Below, piece after piece: positions 10,629 through 22,778 of a DNA stretch of 64,000 bases. The stretch comes from Viola odorata (taxonomy: Eukaryota > Streptophyta > Magnoliopsida > Malpighiales > Violaceae). Positions within the stretch are counted from its first letter, which is position 1. Each line of letters opens with the position of its first letter. A program made the position numbers and the translations under genes. The notes below the pieces were generated by a model. That model saw only the letters and a list, made by a program, of their open reading frames with translations, did no database searches and had not been told where the DNA came from. Where the stretch lies: contig OY829537.1 of assembly GCA_963691705.1 (NCBI GenBank), positions 66,626,304-66,690,303 of the forward strand, read 5' to 3'.

Positions 10629-13063
10629 CTTTTTCCAATTTCTTGATCTTTTCTATCAAATCCTTCTCCCTAATCTTTAATTCAGTAACAATATACCCAA
10701 AAAATAGATTATTACGCTCAAAATCTTGGTGTCGCGTGCCGAATACTTTTGTCTGTAAAAACTGACAGTTCTAAGTATAGTCTCAGCATTGCATAGCTGC
10801 TCCGTGTGAAGAAGGACACAAAGTCTTAGATTGGATAGGTTAGGTTTTGCTGGGTAGGTGTGTTCACTGTGTTGTCATTTAATTTTGAAATAAATCACAT
10901 GACTTAGTAATATACTCCCTCTACTTTTTATTAATTTGTCATTTTTTACACTATAAATTGTTAACTTCTTCTCCTTACTCCAGTTACTACAACAATAAAT
11001 ATCCAGTGGAGGTATCAAATGAGGCCAAAAATTAGATCAAATATCAAATGAATACACTTAAGCGAGTACAGGTGTACCTACTACAACAACATATTTTTAT
11101 TTTTCCTAACAATTAATTGTGTGCTATAAAAGGCAAAAACTTTTCTTTTTGTTGCTATCTGATTTATTGTTGGTGCAGCTACTACAACAATAAATTTCTA
11201 GTGGAGGAATCAAGCGAGTACAGGTACCCCAAATATCTTGAACCCCTAATAAAAGGTGAAATCATATCCGGAATTAAATCGTAACTCTGTCTTTAAAACA
11301 ATGATGATGCAAGAATTCAAACAAAAAAGTTATATTTTTTTATAAGCAACTACTAAAATTATATGAGTAACAATAACACTAGATATATGTACAAATTTTT
11401 TAGTACCAATGATAACTAAAAGTAATTGACTCAAGTGGATAGGGTCTTTTTAAATAAAATAAAGAAAATAGGAAATAGAAAAAGAAATAGTTAGAAAAAA
11501 AGAAAAAAAAGGAAAAAAGAAAATAATTTCTAATAGTTCGTACCTAATGATTTAATTACAAATTGTAAACTGATTTTCTCGTGGTTTAATGAATATAATA
11601 AGATTGTACACAAAGTTTATATTGTACATGGACATTGGTCGCCCAAGTCCATTTCTTGTCATCGTTGCCAAACAATTAATGCAAGTCTAAAATATTAATT
11701 CTTTTTGGTCTACATATTTAAGCACATTCGGAAATGTTAATCCAAAATTTATATTGCATTATATTTTAGATTTGTGGCTTAATGTTGTGTGAATTTCCTA
11801 CACTTATTCATTTTTTTTTGAAATTATATGTTAATTCTCAAGATAGTGACAATCTTTCATCAATTGATACTCTTCTACAATTTTTACTCATAAAGTTACA
11901 TAATTTACTTTTATAAAAGTTGGGTTATGTAATTTTTATATTTTATATTTTAACTTTTATCTTATGTAATTTTTATATACTAAATTATTCAAGATATCTT
12001 TAATTACAAGTTTTCTATTCATCTTCCTTAATAATTAAGTTGTAACCAATAAATATTCAATCTTCTTTAACAATTATAAAAATTCAAGTTTTCTATCCAT
12101 TAATTAATAAACTAATGTATATATTAATGAGACTTAATTATTAGAATGGAACCAACATATTTTTATTTTTCCTAACAATTAATTGTGTGCTATAAAAGGC
12201 AAAAACTTTTCTTTTTGTTGTATGTGATTTATTGTTGGTGTAGGTACTACAACAATAAATTTGCAGTGGAGGTATCAAGTGAGTACAGGTACTCCAAATA
12301 TATTGAACCCCTTATAAAAGCTGAAATCATATCCGCAATTAAATGGTAACTCCGTCTTTGAAACAATGATGATGCAAGATTTCAAAAAAAAAAGTTAACT
12401 TTTTTTTAAGCAACTACTATAATTATATGAGTAACAATAACACTAGATATAATATTAGTTGCACCAATTTTTTAGTTCTAAGGATAACTAAAAGTAATTG
12501 CCTCAAGTGGATAGGGTGTTTTTAAATAAAATAAAGAAAATAGAAAATAGAAAAAGAAATAGTTAGAAAAAAAGAAAAAAAGGAGAAAAAAGAAAATAAT
12601 TTCTAATACTTCGTACCTAACGATTTAATGAAAAATTATAAACTGTTTTTCTAGTGGTTTAATGATTATAATAAGATTGTACATAGAGTTTATATTATAC
12701 ATGGACATTGGTCGGCCTAGTTCATTTCTTGTCATCGTTGCCAAACAATTAATGCAATTCTAAAAGATTAGTTATTTTTGGTCTACATATTTAAGCACAT
12801 TCGAAAATGTTAATCCAAAATTTATATTGCATTATATTTTAGATTTGTGGCTTAATGTTGTTTGAATTTCCTACTCTTATTCATTTTTTTTGAATTTATA
12901 TGTCAATTCTCAAGATAGTGAAATTTTTTCACCAATTGATACTTTTCTACAATTTTTACTCATAAAGTTACAAAGTTTACTTTTATAAAAGTTGGGTTAT
13001 GTAACTTTTATCTTTCATATTTTAACTTTTAAGTTATGTAATTTTTATCTTTTGTTAATACAG
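10629..13063. repeat. Array spacer, expanded form
   Basis: No gene. Holds the upstream region of F-box copy 1 and an internal duplication: the block around TGTGCTATAAAAGG (TATA at 11125-11133 and 12191-12199) and the A-rich tract (about 11455-11527 and 12530-12600) each occur twice. This explains why the step to the next unit is about 3.0 kb rather than 2.2 kb. Paired AAGTTACATAA/TTATGTAACTT arms flank ACTTTTATAAAAGT just before the next exon. Confidence 0.7.
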
Positions 13064-13371
13064 AAATACAAATTAATGAAAAGAGTTGTAACCGTAATAA
13101 AGTGTTGGTGCCACAATTGAGCAAGATTGCATTGAAATGTCTTGAATTTTCTAAGGCACTTCATTTTGCTGCATTTGCAACTTTGCTGCTAGAGTCAGTT
13201 GCAAGGCTAGAAAAGGTCATTGAAGAAGTTGAAGAACTGGGTAGGATGGCTTGCTTCAAAGAGTACGAATCTAGGATTGATGAAGTTGTTTTTAATTGTG
13301 AAACACCAATATTGAATGCTGTTGAGCTTCAGGATTCCAGCTCTCTTTCAACCGATTCAAGAATGCCATAG
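13064..13371 (+). pseudogene. ALMT last-exon fragment, copy 1
   Basis: Begins after a good 3' splice site (pyrimidine-rich, 'taatacag') and stays open to TAG at 13369-13371. Residues read VPQLSKIALKCLEFSKALHF, then LLLESVARLEKVIEEVEELG and RMACFKEYESR. This matches the cytosolic C-terminal end of plant aluminium-activated malate transporters (vacuolar or plasma-membrane anion channels). The last about 20 codons lie over the antisense F-box tail and are not ALMT-like. No upstream transmembrane exons are present, so it cannot make a channel. Confidence 0.7.
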
Positions 13372-13636
13372 AGGGACTATTCTTAGTTTTCCAGTTCACG
13401 AACTCAATTTCTTTCATTGTATCATGTGACAGGACACAATTGTCCGAACCCGCTTCGTGTAAGGATTTGCAAGTTTGTTGTGCAAAGAAAAAATCAGTGC
13501 ATGAAGCAAAGGCTACACGAGAGAGAATCTTGGTTAACAAGTCCTTCGGGATTCGGTTTAGTCCTCCGGCCACTGCCTCCCTCTCTTCTCTGCAGCTCGG
13601 CTGCTCTTCTCCCTTGCCTTCTCTATTTTTCCTCAT
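13292..13636 (-). pseudogene. F-box gene fragment, copy 2 (open frame)
   Basis: An uninterrupted 114-codon frame from ATG 13636. It has a charged N-terminus, F-box core RIPKDLLTKILSRVAFASCT, QQTCKSLHEAGSDNCVLSH, MKEIEFVNW, then FLNRLKESWNPEAQ. Family members continue with several hundred more residues after the ESGNPEA block; here the frame passes into sequence antisense to the ALMT exon and ends in VFHN. It is a truncated 5' half even though open. The upstream side at 13640-13990 may hold its original promoter. Confidence 0.65.
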
Positions 13637-15324
13637 CTCCTTCCAATTTCTTTATCTTTTGTATCAAATACTTCTCCCTAATCTTTAATTAACTAACAAT
13701 CTACCCAAGAAAAAGATTGTTACGCTCAAAATCTTGGTGTTGTGTGTCGAATACTTTTGTCAGTAAAAATTGACAATTCTAACTATAGTCTCAGTATTAC
13801 ATAGCTGCTGCGAATGAAGAAGGAAACAAAGTCTTAGATTGGATAGGTTAGGTTTTGCTGGGTAGGTCTATTCACTGTGTTGTCATTTAATTTTTGAATA
13901 AATCAGTTGACTTTGTAATATCCTCCCTCTGATTTTTATTAATTGTCATTTTTTACACTATAAATCACTACCTTCTTCTCCTTACTCCAGCTTAACATTA
14001 CATGCAAGTTGGGAGCAAGGCATTCAGTTTTTTGAATTTCCTATTCTTATTCTTTTTTTTTTAATTTATATGTTAATTCTCAAGATATTGATACTTTTCT
14101 ACCATTTTTACTCATAAAGTTACATAATTTACTTTTATAAAAGTTGGGTTATGTAAGTTTTATATTTTATATTTTAACTTTTATCTTATGTAATTTTTAT
14201 ATTCTAAATTATTCAAGATGTCTTTAATTACAAGTTTTCTATTCATCGTACTTAATAATTAAGTTGTAACCAATAAATATTCAATCTTCTTTAACAATTA
14301 TAAAAATTCAAGTTTTCTATCCATTAATCAATAAACTAATGTATATATTAATGAGACTTAATTATTAAAATGGAACCAACATATTTTTATTTTTCCTAAC
14401 AATTAATTGTGTGCTATAAAAGGCAAAAACTTTTCTTTTTGTTGTATGTGATTTATTGTTGGTGTAGGTACTACAACAATAAATTTGCAGTGGAGGTATC
14501 AAGTGAGTACAGGTACTCCAAATATATTGAACCCCTTATAAAAGCTGAAATCATATCCGCAATAAAATGGTAACTCCGTCTTTGATACAATGATGATGTA
14601 AGATTTCAAACAAGAAAGTTAATTTTTTTTAAGCAACTACTATAATTATATGAGTAACAATAACACTAGATATAATATTAGTTGTACTAATTTTTTAGTT
14701 CTAAGGATAACTAAAAGTAATTGACTCAAGTGGATAGGGTGTTTTTAAATAAAATAAAGAAAATAGAAAATAGAAAAATAAATAGTTAGAAAAAAAAAGG
14801 AGAAAAAAGAAAATAATTTCTAATAGTTCGTACCTAACGATTTAATGAAAAATTATAAACTATTTTTCTGGTGGTTTAATGAATATAATAAGATTGTACA
14901 CAGAGTTTATATTGTACATGGACATTAGTCGGCCTACTTCATTTCTTGTCATCGTTGCCAAACAATTAATGCAAGTCTAAAAGATTAGTTATTTTTGGTC
15001 TACATATTTAAGCACATTCGAAAATGTTAATCCAAAATTTATATTGCATTATATTTTAGATTTGTGGCTTAATGTTGTTTGAATTTCTTACTCTTAGTCA
15101 TTTTTTTTTGAATTTATGTCAATTCTCAAGATAGTGAAATTTTTTCATCAATTGATACTTTTCTACAATTTTTACTCATAAACTTACATAATTTACTTTG
15201 ATAAAAGTTGGGTTATGTAACTTTTATCTTTTATATTTTAACTTTTAAGTTATGTAATTTTTATATTCAAAATTATTCAAGATGTACTTTTAAGTTATGT
15301 AATTTTTATCTTTTGTCAATACAG
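13637..15324. repeat. Array spacer
   Basis: No gene. In order: F-box upstream region with a Stowaway-like 'cctccctctgatttttattaattgtcatt' segment (about 13921-13950), a first hairpin block near 14112-14160, TATAAAAGG at 14415-14423, an A-rich tract near 14745-14812, and a second hairpin block near 15178-15222 ahead of the exon splice site. Confidence 0.7.
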
Positions 15325-15632
15325 AAATACAAATTAATGAAAAGAGTTGTAACCATAATAAAGTGTTGAGGCCACAATTGAGCAAGATTGCATTGAAAGG
15401 TCTTGAATTTTCAAAGGCACTACCTTTTGCTGCATTTGCATCTTTGCTGGTTGAGTCAGTTGCAAGGCTAGAAAAGGTCATTGAAGAAGTTGAAGAACTG
15501 GGTAGGATGGCTTGCTTCAAAGAGTACGAATCTGGGATTGATGAAGTTGTTTTTAATTGTGAAACACCAATATTGAATGTTGCTGAGCATCAGGATTCCC
15601 GCTCTCTTTCAACCGATTCAAGAATGACATAA
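15325..15632 (+). pseudogene. ALMT last-exon fragment, copy 2
   Basis: Open from the splice site ('gtcaatacag') to TAA at 15630-15632. It keeps LRPQLSKIALKGLEFSKALP, FAAFASLLVESVARLEKV and EEVEELGRMACFKEYESG, the closest of the left units to the ALMT consensus. As in copy 1, the end (RSLSTDSRMT) is antisense F-box sequence. It lacks all upstream ALMT exons. Confidence 0.7.
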
Positions 15633-15897
15633 AGGGACTATTCTCAGTTTTCCAGTTCACGAACTCAATTTCTTTCATTGTAGCATGTGATAGGACGCAA
15701 TTGTCTGAACCCGCTTCGTGTAAGGATTTGCAAGTTTGTTGTGCAAAGAAAAAATCAGTGCATGAAGCAAAGGCTACACGAGAGAGAATCTTGGTTAACA
15801 AGTCCTTCGGGATTCGGTTTAGTCCTCCGGCCACTGCCTCCCTCTCTTCTCTACAGCTTGGCTGCTCTTCTCCCCTGTCTTCTCTATTTTTCCTCAT
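15553..15897 (-). pseudogene. F-box gene fragment, copy 3 (open frame)
   Basis: A 114-codon open frame, nearly identical to copy 2 (MRKNREDRGEEQPSCREERE start, F-box core IPKDLLTKILSRVAFASCTD, tail FLNRLKESGNPDAQQ). It overlaps the ALMT exon end on the other strand by about 80 bp. A truncated gene half, as for copy 2. Confidence 0.65.
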
Positions 15898-17614
15898 CTT
15901 CTTCCAATTTCTTAATCTTTTGTATCAAATCCTTCTCCCTAATCTTTAATTAAGTAACAATCTACCCAAGAAATAGATTGTTACGCTCAAAATCTTGGTG
16001 TTGTGTGCCGAAAATTTTGGTTTGTAAAAACTGTCAATTCTAACTATAGTCTCAGTATTACATAGCTGCTGCGTATGAAGAAGGAAACAAAGTCTTAGAT
16101 TGGATAGGTTAGGTTTTGCTGGGTAGGTCTATTCACTGTGTTGTCATTTAATTTTTGAATAAATCAGTTGACTTAGAAACATACTCCCTCCGATTTTAAT
16201 TAATTGTCATTTTTTACACTATAAATCACTACCTTCTTCTCCTTACTCCAGCTTAACATTACATGCAAGTTGGGAGCCAAGGCATTCAGTTTTTTGAATT
16301 TCCTACTCTTATTTTTTTTTTTGAATTTATATGTTAATTCTCAAGATACTGATAAGTTTTCATCAATTGATACTTTTCTACAATTTTTACTCATAAAGTT
16401 ACATAATTTACTTTTATAAAAGTTGGGTTATGTAAGTTTTATATTTTATATTTTAACATTTATCTTATGTAATTTTTATATTCTAAATTATTCAATATGT
16501 CTTTAATTACAAGTTTTGTATTCATCTTCCTTAATAATTAAGTTGTAACCAATAAATATTCAATCTTCTTTAACAATTATAAAAATTCAAGTTTTCTATC
16601 CATTAATCAATAAACTAATGTATATATTAATGAGACTTAATTATTAGAATGGAACCAACATATTTTTATTTTTCCTAACAATTAATTGTGTGCTATAAAA
16701 GGCAAAAACTTTTCTTTTTGTTGCTATGTGATTTATTGGTTGTGTAGGTACTACAACAATAAATATCCAGTGGAGGTATCAAGTGAGTACAGGTACTCCA
16801 AATATATTGAACCCCTTATAAAAGCTGAAATCATATCCGCAATTAAATGGTAACTCCGTCTTTGAAACAATGATGATGCAAGATTTCAAACAAAAAAGTT
16901 AATTTTTTTTTAAGCAACTACTATAATTATATGAGTAACAATAACACTAGATATAATATTAGTTGTACAAATATTTTAGTTCTAAGGATAACTAAAAGTA
17001 ATTGACTCAAGTGGATAGGGTGTTTTTAAATAAAATAAAGAAAATAGAAAATAGAAAAAGAAATAGTTAGACAAAAAGAAAAAAAAGGAGAAAAAAGAAA
17101 ATAATTTCTAATAGTTCGTACCTAACGATTTAATGAAAAATTATAAACTATTTTTTCTGGTGGTTTAATGAATATAATAAGATTGTACACAGAGTTTATA
17201 TTGTACATGGACATTAGTCGGCCTACTTCATTTCTTGTCATCGTTGCCAAACAATTAATGCAAGTCTAAAAGATTAGTTATTTTTGGTCTACATATTTAA
17301 GCACATTCAAAAATGTTAATCCAAAATTTATATTGCATTATATTTTAGATTTGTGGCTTAATGTTGTTTAAATTTCCTACTCTTATTCATTTTTTTTGAA
17401 TTTATATGTCAATTCTCAAGATAGTGAAATTTTTTCATCAATTGATACTTTTCTACAATTTTTACTCATAAAGTTACATAATTTACTTTTATAAAAGTTG
17501 GGTTATGTAACTTTTATGTTTTATATTTTAACTTTTAAGTTATGTAATTTTTTTATTCAAAATTATTCAAGATGTACTTTTAAGTTATGTAATTTTTATC
17601 TTTTGTCAATACAG
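15898..17614. repeat. Array spacer
   Basis: No gene. Contains ACTCCCTCCGATTTTAATTA (about 16188-16207), a hairpin near 16389-16437, TATAAAAGG at 16694-16702, an A-rich tract near 17030-17102 and a second hairpin near 17468-17514. Confidence 0.7.
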
Positions 17615-17922
17615 AAATACAAATTAATGAAAAGAGTTGTAACCGTAATAAAGTGTTGAGGCCACAATTGAGCAAGATTGCATTGAAAGGTCTTGAATTT
17701 TCAAAGGCACTTCCTTTTGCTGCATTTGCATCTTTGCTGGTTGAGTGAGTTGCAAGGCTAGAAAAGGTCATTGAAGAAGTTGAAGAACTGGGTAGGATGG
17801 CTTGCTTCAAAGAGTACGAATCTGGGATTGATGAAGTTGTTTTTAATTGTGAAACACCAATATTGAATGCTGCTGAGCTTCAGGATTCCTGCTCTCTTTC
17901 AACCGATTCAAGAATGCCATAG
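17615..17922 (+). pseudogene. ALMT last-exon fragment, copy 3 (nonsense)
   Basis: Same exon as copies 1 and 2, but the Ser codon of LLVES is TGA (17746-17748), a C-to-G change. It is the only array copy whose ALMT-like frame is broken in the conserved part. The reading otherwise continues EEVEELGRMACFKEYESG to TAG at 17920-17922. Confidence 0.7.
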
Positions 17923-18185
17923 AGGGACTATTCTTAGTTTTCCAGTTAACGAACTCAATTTCTTTAATTGTAGCATGTGACAGGACCCAATTGTCCGAAC
18001 CCGGTTGGTGTAAGGATTTGCAAGTTTGTTGTGCAAAGAAAAAATTAGTGCATGAAGCAAAGGCTACATGAGAGAGAATCTTGGTTAACAAGTCCTTCGG
18101 GATTCGGTTTAGTCCTCCGGCCACTGCCTCCCTCTTCTCTGCAGCTCGGCTGCTCTTCTCCCCTATCTTCTCTATTTTTCCTCAT
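17843..18185 (-). pseudogene. F-box gene fragment, copy 4 (frameshift)
   Basis: Homologous to copies 2 and 3 from the ATG at 18185. A 2-bp loss in the CT-rich stretch near 18133 breaks the N-terminal charged segment from the F-box core. The core itself (RIPKDLLTKILSHVAFASCT) is open from an internal ATG at 18124 to 17843. Confidence 0.65.
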
Positions 18186-19720
18186 CTTCTTCCAATTTCT
18201 TGATCTTTTGTATCAAATCCTTCTCCCTAATCTTTAATTAAGTAACAATCTACCCAAGAAATAGATTGTTACGCTCAAAATCTTGGTGTTGTGTGCCGAA
18301 TACTTTTGTTTGTAAAAACTGAAAATTCTAACTATAGTCTCAGTATTACATAGCTGTTGCGTATGAAGAAGGAAACAAAGTGTTAGATTGGATAGGTTAG
18401 GTTTTGCTGGGTAGGTCTATTCACTGTGTTGTCATTTAATTTTTAAATAAATCAGTTGACTTAGTAATATTTCCTCTGATTTTTATTAATTGTCATTTTT
18501 TACACTATAAATCACTACCTTCTTCTCCTTACTCCAGATACTGACAATTTTTCATCAATTGATACTTTTCTACAATTTTTACTCATAAAGTTACATAGTT
18601 TACTTTTATAAAAGTTGGGTTATGCAAGTTTTATATTTTATATTTTAACTTTTATCTTATGTAATTTTTATATTCTAAATTATTCAAGATGTCTTTAATT
18701 ACAAGTTTTCTATTCATCTTCCTTAATAATTAAGTTGTAACCAATAAATATTCAATCTTCTTTAACAATTATAAAAATTCAAGTTTTCTATCAATTAATC
18801 AATAAACTAATGTATATATTAATGAGACTTAATTTTTAGAATGGAACCAACCTATTTTTATTTTTCCTAACAATTAATTGTGTGCTATAAAAGGCAAAAA
18901 CTTTTCTTTTTGTTGCTATGTGATTTATTGTTGGTGCAGCTACAACAACAATAAATTTCCACTGGAGGTATCAAGTGAGTACAGGTACCCCAAATATCTT
19001 GAACCCCTTATAAAAGTTGAATTCATATCTGGAATTAAATCGTAACTCCGTCTTTGAAACAACGAAGATGCAAGAATTCAAACAAAAAAGTTTTATTTTT
19101 TTATAAGCAACTAATATAATTATATGAGTAATAATAACACTAGATATAATATTAGATGTACCAATTTTTTAGTAACAATGATAACTAAGAGTAATTGACT
19201 CATGTTGATAGGGTCTTTTTAAAATAAAGAAAATAGAAAATAGAAAAAAAATAGTTAGAAAAAAATAAAAAAAAGGAGAAAAAAGAAAATTATTTCTAAT
19301 TGTTCATACCTAAGGATTTAATGACAAATTATAAACTGATTTTCTGGTGGTTTAATGAATATAATAAGATTGTAGACAAAGTTTATATTGTACATGGACA
19401 TTGGTCGGGCTAGTTCATTTCGTGTCATCGTTGCCAAACAATTAATGCAAGTCTAAAATATAAGTTATTTTCGGTCTACATATTTAAGCACATTCGAAAA
19501 TGTTAATCCAAAATTTATATTGTGTTATATTTTAGATTTGTGGCTTAATGTTGTTTGAATTTCCTACTCTTATTCTTTTTTTTTTGAATTTATATGTTCA
19601 TTCTCAAGATAGTGACAATTTTTCATTAATTGATACTTTTCTACAATTTTTAATCATAAAGTTACATAACTTACTTTTATAAAAGTTGGATTATGAAATT
19701 TTTATCTTTTGTCAATACAG
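18186..19720. repeat. Array spacer
   Basis: No gene. A shorter spacer: the segment after the Stowaway-like motif (about 18470-18500) is partly deleted. TATAAAAGG at 18886-18894, A-rich tract near 19216-19290, hairpin arms near 19665-19700 (weakened). Confidence 0.7.
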
Positions 19721-20041
19721 AAATACAAAAGAGTGAAGAGTTGTAATAGTAATAAGGTGTTGAGGCCACAATTGAGCATGATTGCATTGACAAGTCTTGA
19801 ATTTTCAGAGGCACTTCCTTTTCCCGCGTTTGAATCTTTGCTGGTTGAGTCAGTTGCAAGGCTAGAAAAGGTCACTGAAGAAGTTGAAGACATGTGTAGG
19901 ATGGCTTGCTTCAAAGAGTACCAATCTGGGATTGATGAAGTTGTTTTGAATTGGGAAACACCCATATTGAATGTTGCTGAGCTTCAGGATTCCCGCTCTC
20001 TTTCACCCGATTCAAGAACACCATATAGGGACTCTTCTTAG
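19721..20041 (+). pseudogene. ALMT last-exon fragment, copy 4
   Basis: Open from the splice site to TAG at 20039-20041. Right-subfamily features: LRPQLSMIALTSLEFSEALP, LLVESVARLEKVTEEVEDMC, RMACFKEYQSGIDEVVLNW, ending RTPYRDSS. Near-identical to copy 5 on the other side of the Tat insertion, sharing LNWETP and SPDSRT. No other ALMT exons are present. Confidence 0.7.
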
Positions 20042-20291
20042 TTTTCCTGTGCATGAACTCAATTTCTTACATGGTAGCGTGTGACAGGACGCAATTGTCC
20101 GAACCCGCTTCGTGTAAGGATTTGCAAGTTTGTTTCGCAAAGAAAAGATCAGTGCATGAAGAAGAGGCAACACAAGAGAGAATCTTGGTTAACAAGTCCT
20201 TCGGGATTCGGTTTAGTCCTCCGGCCACAGTCTCCCTCTGTTCTCTTCAGCTCGGCTGTTCTTCTGCCCTGTCTTCTCTGTTTTTTCGCAT
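19960..20291 (-). pseudogene. F-box gene fragment, copy 5 (nonsense)
   Basis: From the ATG at 20291 the frame meets TGA where copies 2 and 3 have the Cys of PSC, then the F-box core IPKDLLTKILSCVASSSCTD, then TAA in place of the Lys of TMKEIEF. The TAA is shared by copies 6, 7 and 8. The tail VKESGNPEAQ is still readable. Confidence 0.65.
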
Positions 20292-21150
20292 CTTCTTCCA
20301 ATTTCTTGATCTTTTCTATCAAATCCTTCTCCTTAATCTTTAATTTAGTAACAATCTACCCAAGAAATAGATTGTTACGTCAATGTCTTGGTGTCACATG
20401 CCGAATACTTTTGTCTGTAAAAACTGACTGTTCTAAGTATAGTCTCAGCATCGCATAGCTGCTCCGTGTGAAGATGGAAACAATGTCTTAGATTGGATAG
20501 GTTAAGTTTTGCTGGGTAGGTGTGTTCACTGTGTTGTCATTTATTTTTTAAATAAATCACTTGGCTTAGTAATATTTCCCTCTGTTTTTATTAATTGTCA
20601 TTTTTTACACTATAAATCGCTAACTTCTTCTCCTTACTCTAGCTTAACATTACATACAAGATAGTGACAATTTTTCATCAATCGATACTTTTCTACATTT
20701 TTTACTCATAAAGTTACATAATTTACTTTTATAAAAGCTGGGTTATGTAACTTTTATATTTTATATTTTAACTTTTATGCTATGTATTTTTTATATTCTA
20801 AATTATTCAAGATGTCATTAATTTCAAGTTTTCTTTTCATCTTCCTTAATAATTAAGTTTTCTATCAATTAATCAATAAACTAATGTATATATTAATGAG
20901 ACTTAATTATTAGAATGGAACCAACCTATTTTTATTTTTCCTAACAATTAATTGTGTGCTAGAAAAGGCAAAAAACTTTTCTTTTTGTTGCTATGTGATT
21001 TATTGTTGGTGCAGCTACAACAACAATAAATTTCCAGTGGAGGTATCAAGTGAGTACAGGTACCCCAAATATCTTGAACCCCTTATAAAAGCTGAAATCA
21101 TATCCAGAATTAAATCGTAATTCCGTCTTTGAAACAACGAAGATGCAAGA
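20292..21150. repeat. Array spacer up to the Tat insertion
   Basis: No gene. Left part of unit 4's spacer, with a hairpin near 20709-20757 and the TATA motif mutated to TAGAAAAGG near 20960. Ends in the target duplication CAAGA (21146-21150). The same spacer resumes at 35644. Confidence 0.75.
21146..21150 (+). other. Target-site duplication, left (CAAGA)
   Basis: CAAGA here and at 35644-35648 flank the Tat element exactly. Uninterrupted units read GATGCAAGAATTC at this place (for example near 37641), confirming a 5-bp duplication. Confidence 0.9.
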
Positions 21151-21720
21151 TGATAAGATTTTGTCTTCTGCCGAAGGATGTATGGCGGAACGGCTCCTCT
21201 CAGATCAGTGCTCACGACGGTCCGCGGTACCTGCAATACGCCGGAGGGGGTCTCCGGCGGAAACTCTCCGATGCTTAAGTCAGTATGTGTACTGAATTTG
21301 GCGGAGCTTGGGCCAGTCAGATTAAGCTTACCTGCCTCCTTTGAGGGAGAGGTATATATATAGAAGAATTGAGCATTTTCGCGTTTGGGGATAGCTAGAG
21401 AGTTATCCCTAACGTAGGGATCGTGGTTCGCCCCTCGGATGATATGTTAACGTGGCGATAGCCATGGGATAAATGCTACCACGATAGGGTAGCGACTGAG
21501 TGGTCCCCCTGACGCGTGGTATTCCTCAGAATGAGACAGCTCCTCGAGCCATCTAGAAGGTTTGTTTGGGGAAACTCCTGAGCACTGTTTTGCCCTCTTG
21601 ACGTCAGCCTCTGGGGGAGGCGGTGGCCCTTTATCTACCGCGAAGGTGGGAACAGTGATCTCTTCTTTTAGTTTAGGGCAATAGACGAAAATACCCTTTT
21701 CCTTAGGTGGATTGTTATCA
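21151..21720 (-). repeat. 3' LTR of the Tat element
   Basis: 570 bp, from TGATAAG to GTTATCA. Compared by eye with 35073-35643 it shows about 16 substitutions and one single-base indel, roughly 97% identity. A TATATATATA box lies at 21353-21362 in the minus-strand direction. Confidence 0.9.
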
Positions 21721-21833
21721 TAAGCCCAACTGAAAATGAGCCCGAGTGTTTACCAAGGGCTAACGCCCTTTCTCCGTGAGGCATCAGAGCGTTTCCTTGT
21801 CAGAAGGTGGTTTAGATGATTTCTGTCAGGGCT

Positions 21834-21840
21834 TATAAAT
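21834..21840 (+). promoter_or_regulatory. TATA box of antisense ORF 1
   Basis: TATAAAT about 63 bp upstream of the ATG at 21903, in 'agggcttataaattgag'. Spacing suits a short 5' leader. Inferred from sequence only. Confidence 0.45.
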
Positions 21841-21902
21841 TGAGGTTTCTTCTGCGCAAGTTTCCTCGCACTTGCACGTCCCTTTCTCTTCCATATTTCG
21901 CC

Positions 21903-22286
21903 ATGGATGAACTGACCCGAAATTTCCTGATCTCCAAAACTTTGACCTTGAAGAACCTTACTGAAGGTGACATCGGCTTCTAGGAGAGGATGATCACCAA
22001 GACCTCGGAGGATGTCCTGGAGTTGCAGGGGGTATTGACCCCTATTTTGTCCAAACAACTGGGGATATCTTTGGAGGACTTCAATCCTCTGGAGAGCTTG
22101 GCGAAGCTGGCCACTACTACTGCCCACCTTGACGTGGTTGCCTCGATGCTGCAGTAGCGGAAGGACTTGCTAGCCTGCTGCTTGAAGGGGATAAGGGCCT
22201 GCTCCGCTGAGCTGACCTCCATTGCTGACGCGCTGAGGGATATCCCGGTCGTACCAGGGGAGGATGATGCTGGATCCAATGCCTGA
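21903..22286 (+). pseudogene. Antisense ORF 1 of the Tat element, unknown protein
   Basis: A 128-codon frame from an ATG in a strong context (CGCCATGG) to TGA, with two in-frame TAG codons (after DIGF and after SMLQ). The product would be Leu-rich and acidic: MDELTRNFLISKTLTLKNLT, then VLTPILSKQLGISLEDFNPL, then a tail ending PGEDDAGSNA. I do not recognise it. Its own TATA box, good start context and a poly(A)-like AATAAA at 22364 argue for a once-expressed small gene. Probably alpha-helical; function unknown. Confidence 0.4.
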
Positions 22287-22703
22287 CCGCTGCTTTTGTT
22301 TCCTCTTGTTGCCTTTCTCTTATGCTTTTATGTATATATCTGAACGTTGAGGCCGCTCAGGCCATAAATAAATGGTTGTTTTTGCTTTTTCCAGTCTTTT
22401 CGTTTATTTCTTGCTGCATTGGCTGAATGTGTTGGTGGCAAGCCCAACAGAAAATGAGCCTTCTTCAGTACATACCCTTTCAGTGGTTGCGTTCCATGAA
22501 TGAGCAATGAATGCTTTGACTCAATTGTTTCCAAAGCTGCCGTTCCAGGGGTGAGTGAATGGGTAGTTATTTGGTGCCTTTCGGTTGGAGCATTTAACGA
22601 GCAGGTATATTGGTGCCGGATCAGCTTCTGATATTGCGGTTATTTTTCCCAGACATCTTAATTGATTTTTCAGGATCTGTGCGAGGATCGGAGCGCTTCC
22701 TTG

Positions 22704-22711
22704 GTTATTTA
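22704..22711 (+). promoter_or_regulatory. TATA-like box of antisense ORF 2
   Basis: TTATTTAAG-type motif in 'ccttggttatttaagggaaa', about 70 bp upstream of the ATG at 22779, followed by a pyrimidine-rich CTTTCCCTTTCCC leader. Confidence 0.35.
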
Positions 22712-22778
22712 AGGGAAATGCTTTCCCTTTCCCTGTTCATCTTCATCTTTTCCTTCTCTTTGCTTTTTGCAGGTCAGA

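Noticed and set aside
13292..15897. F-box copies 2 and 3 as functional genes
   Set aside because: Their frames are open but only 114 codons long, end in sequence antisense to ALMT and lack the rest of the family's length.
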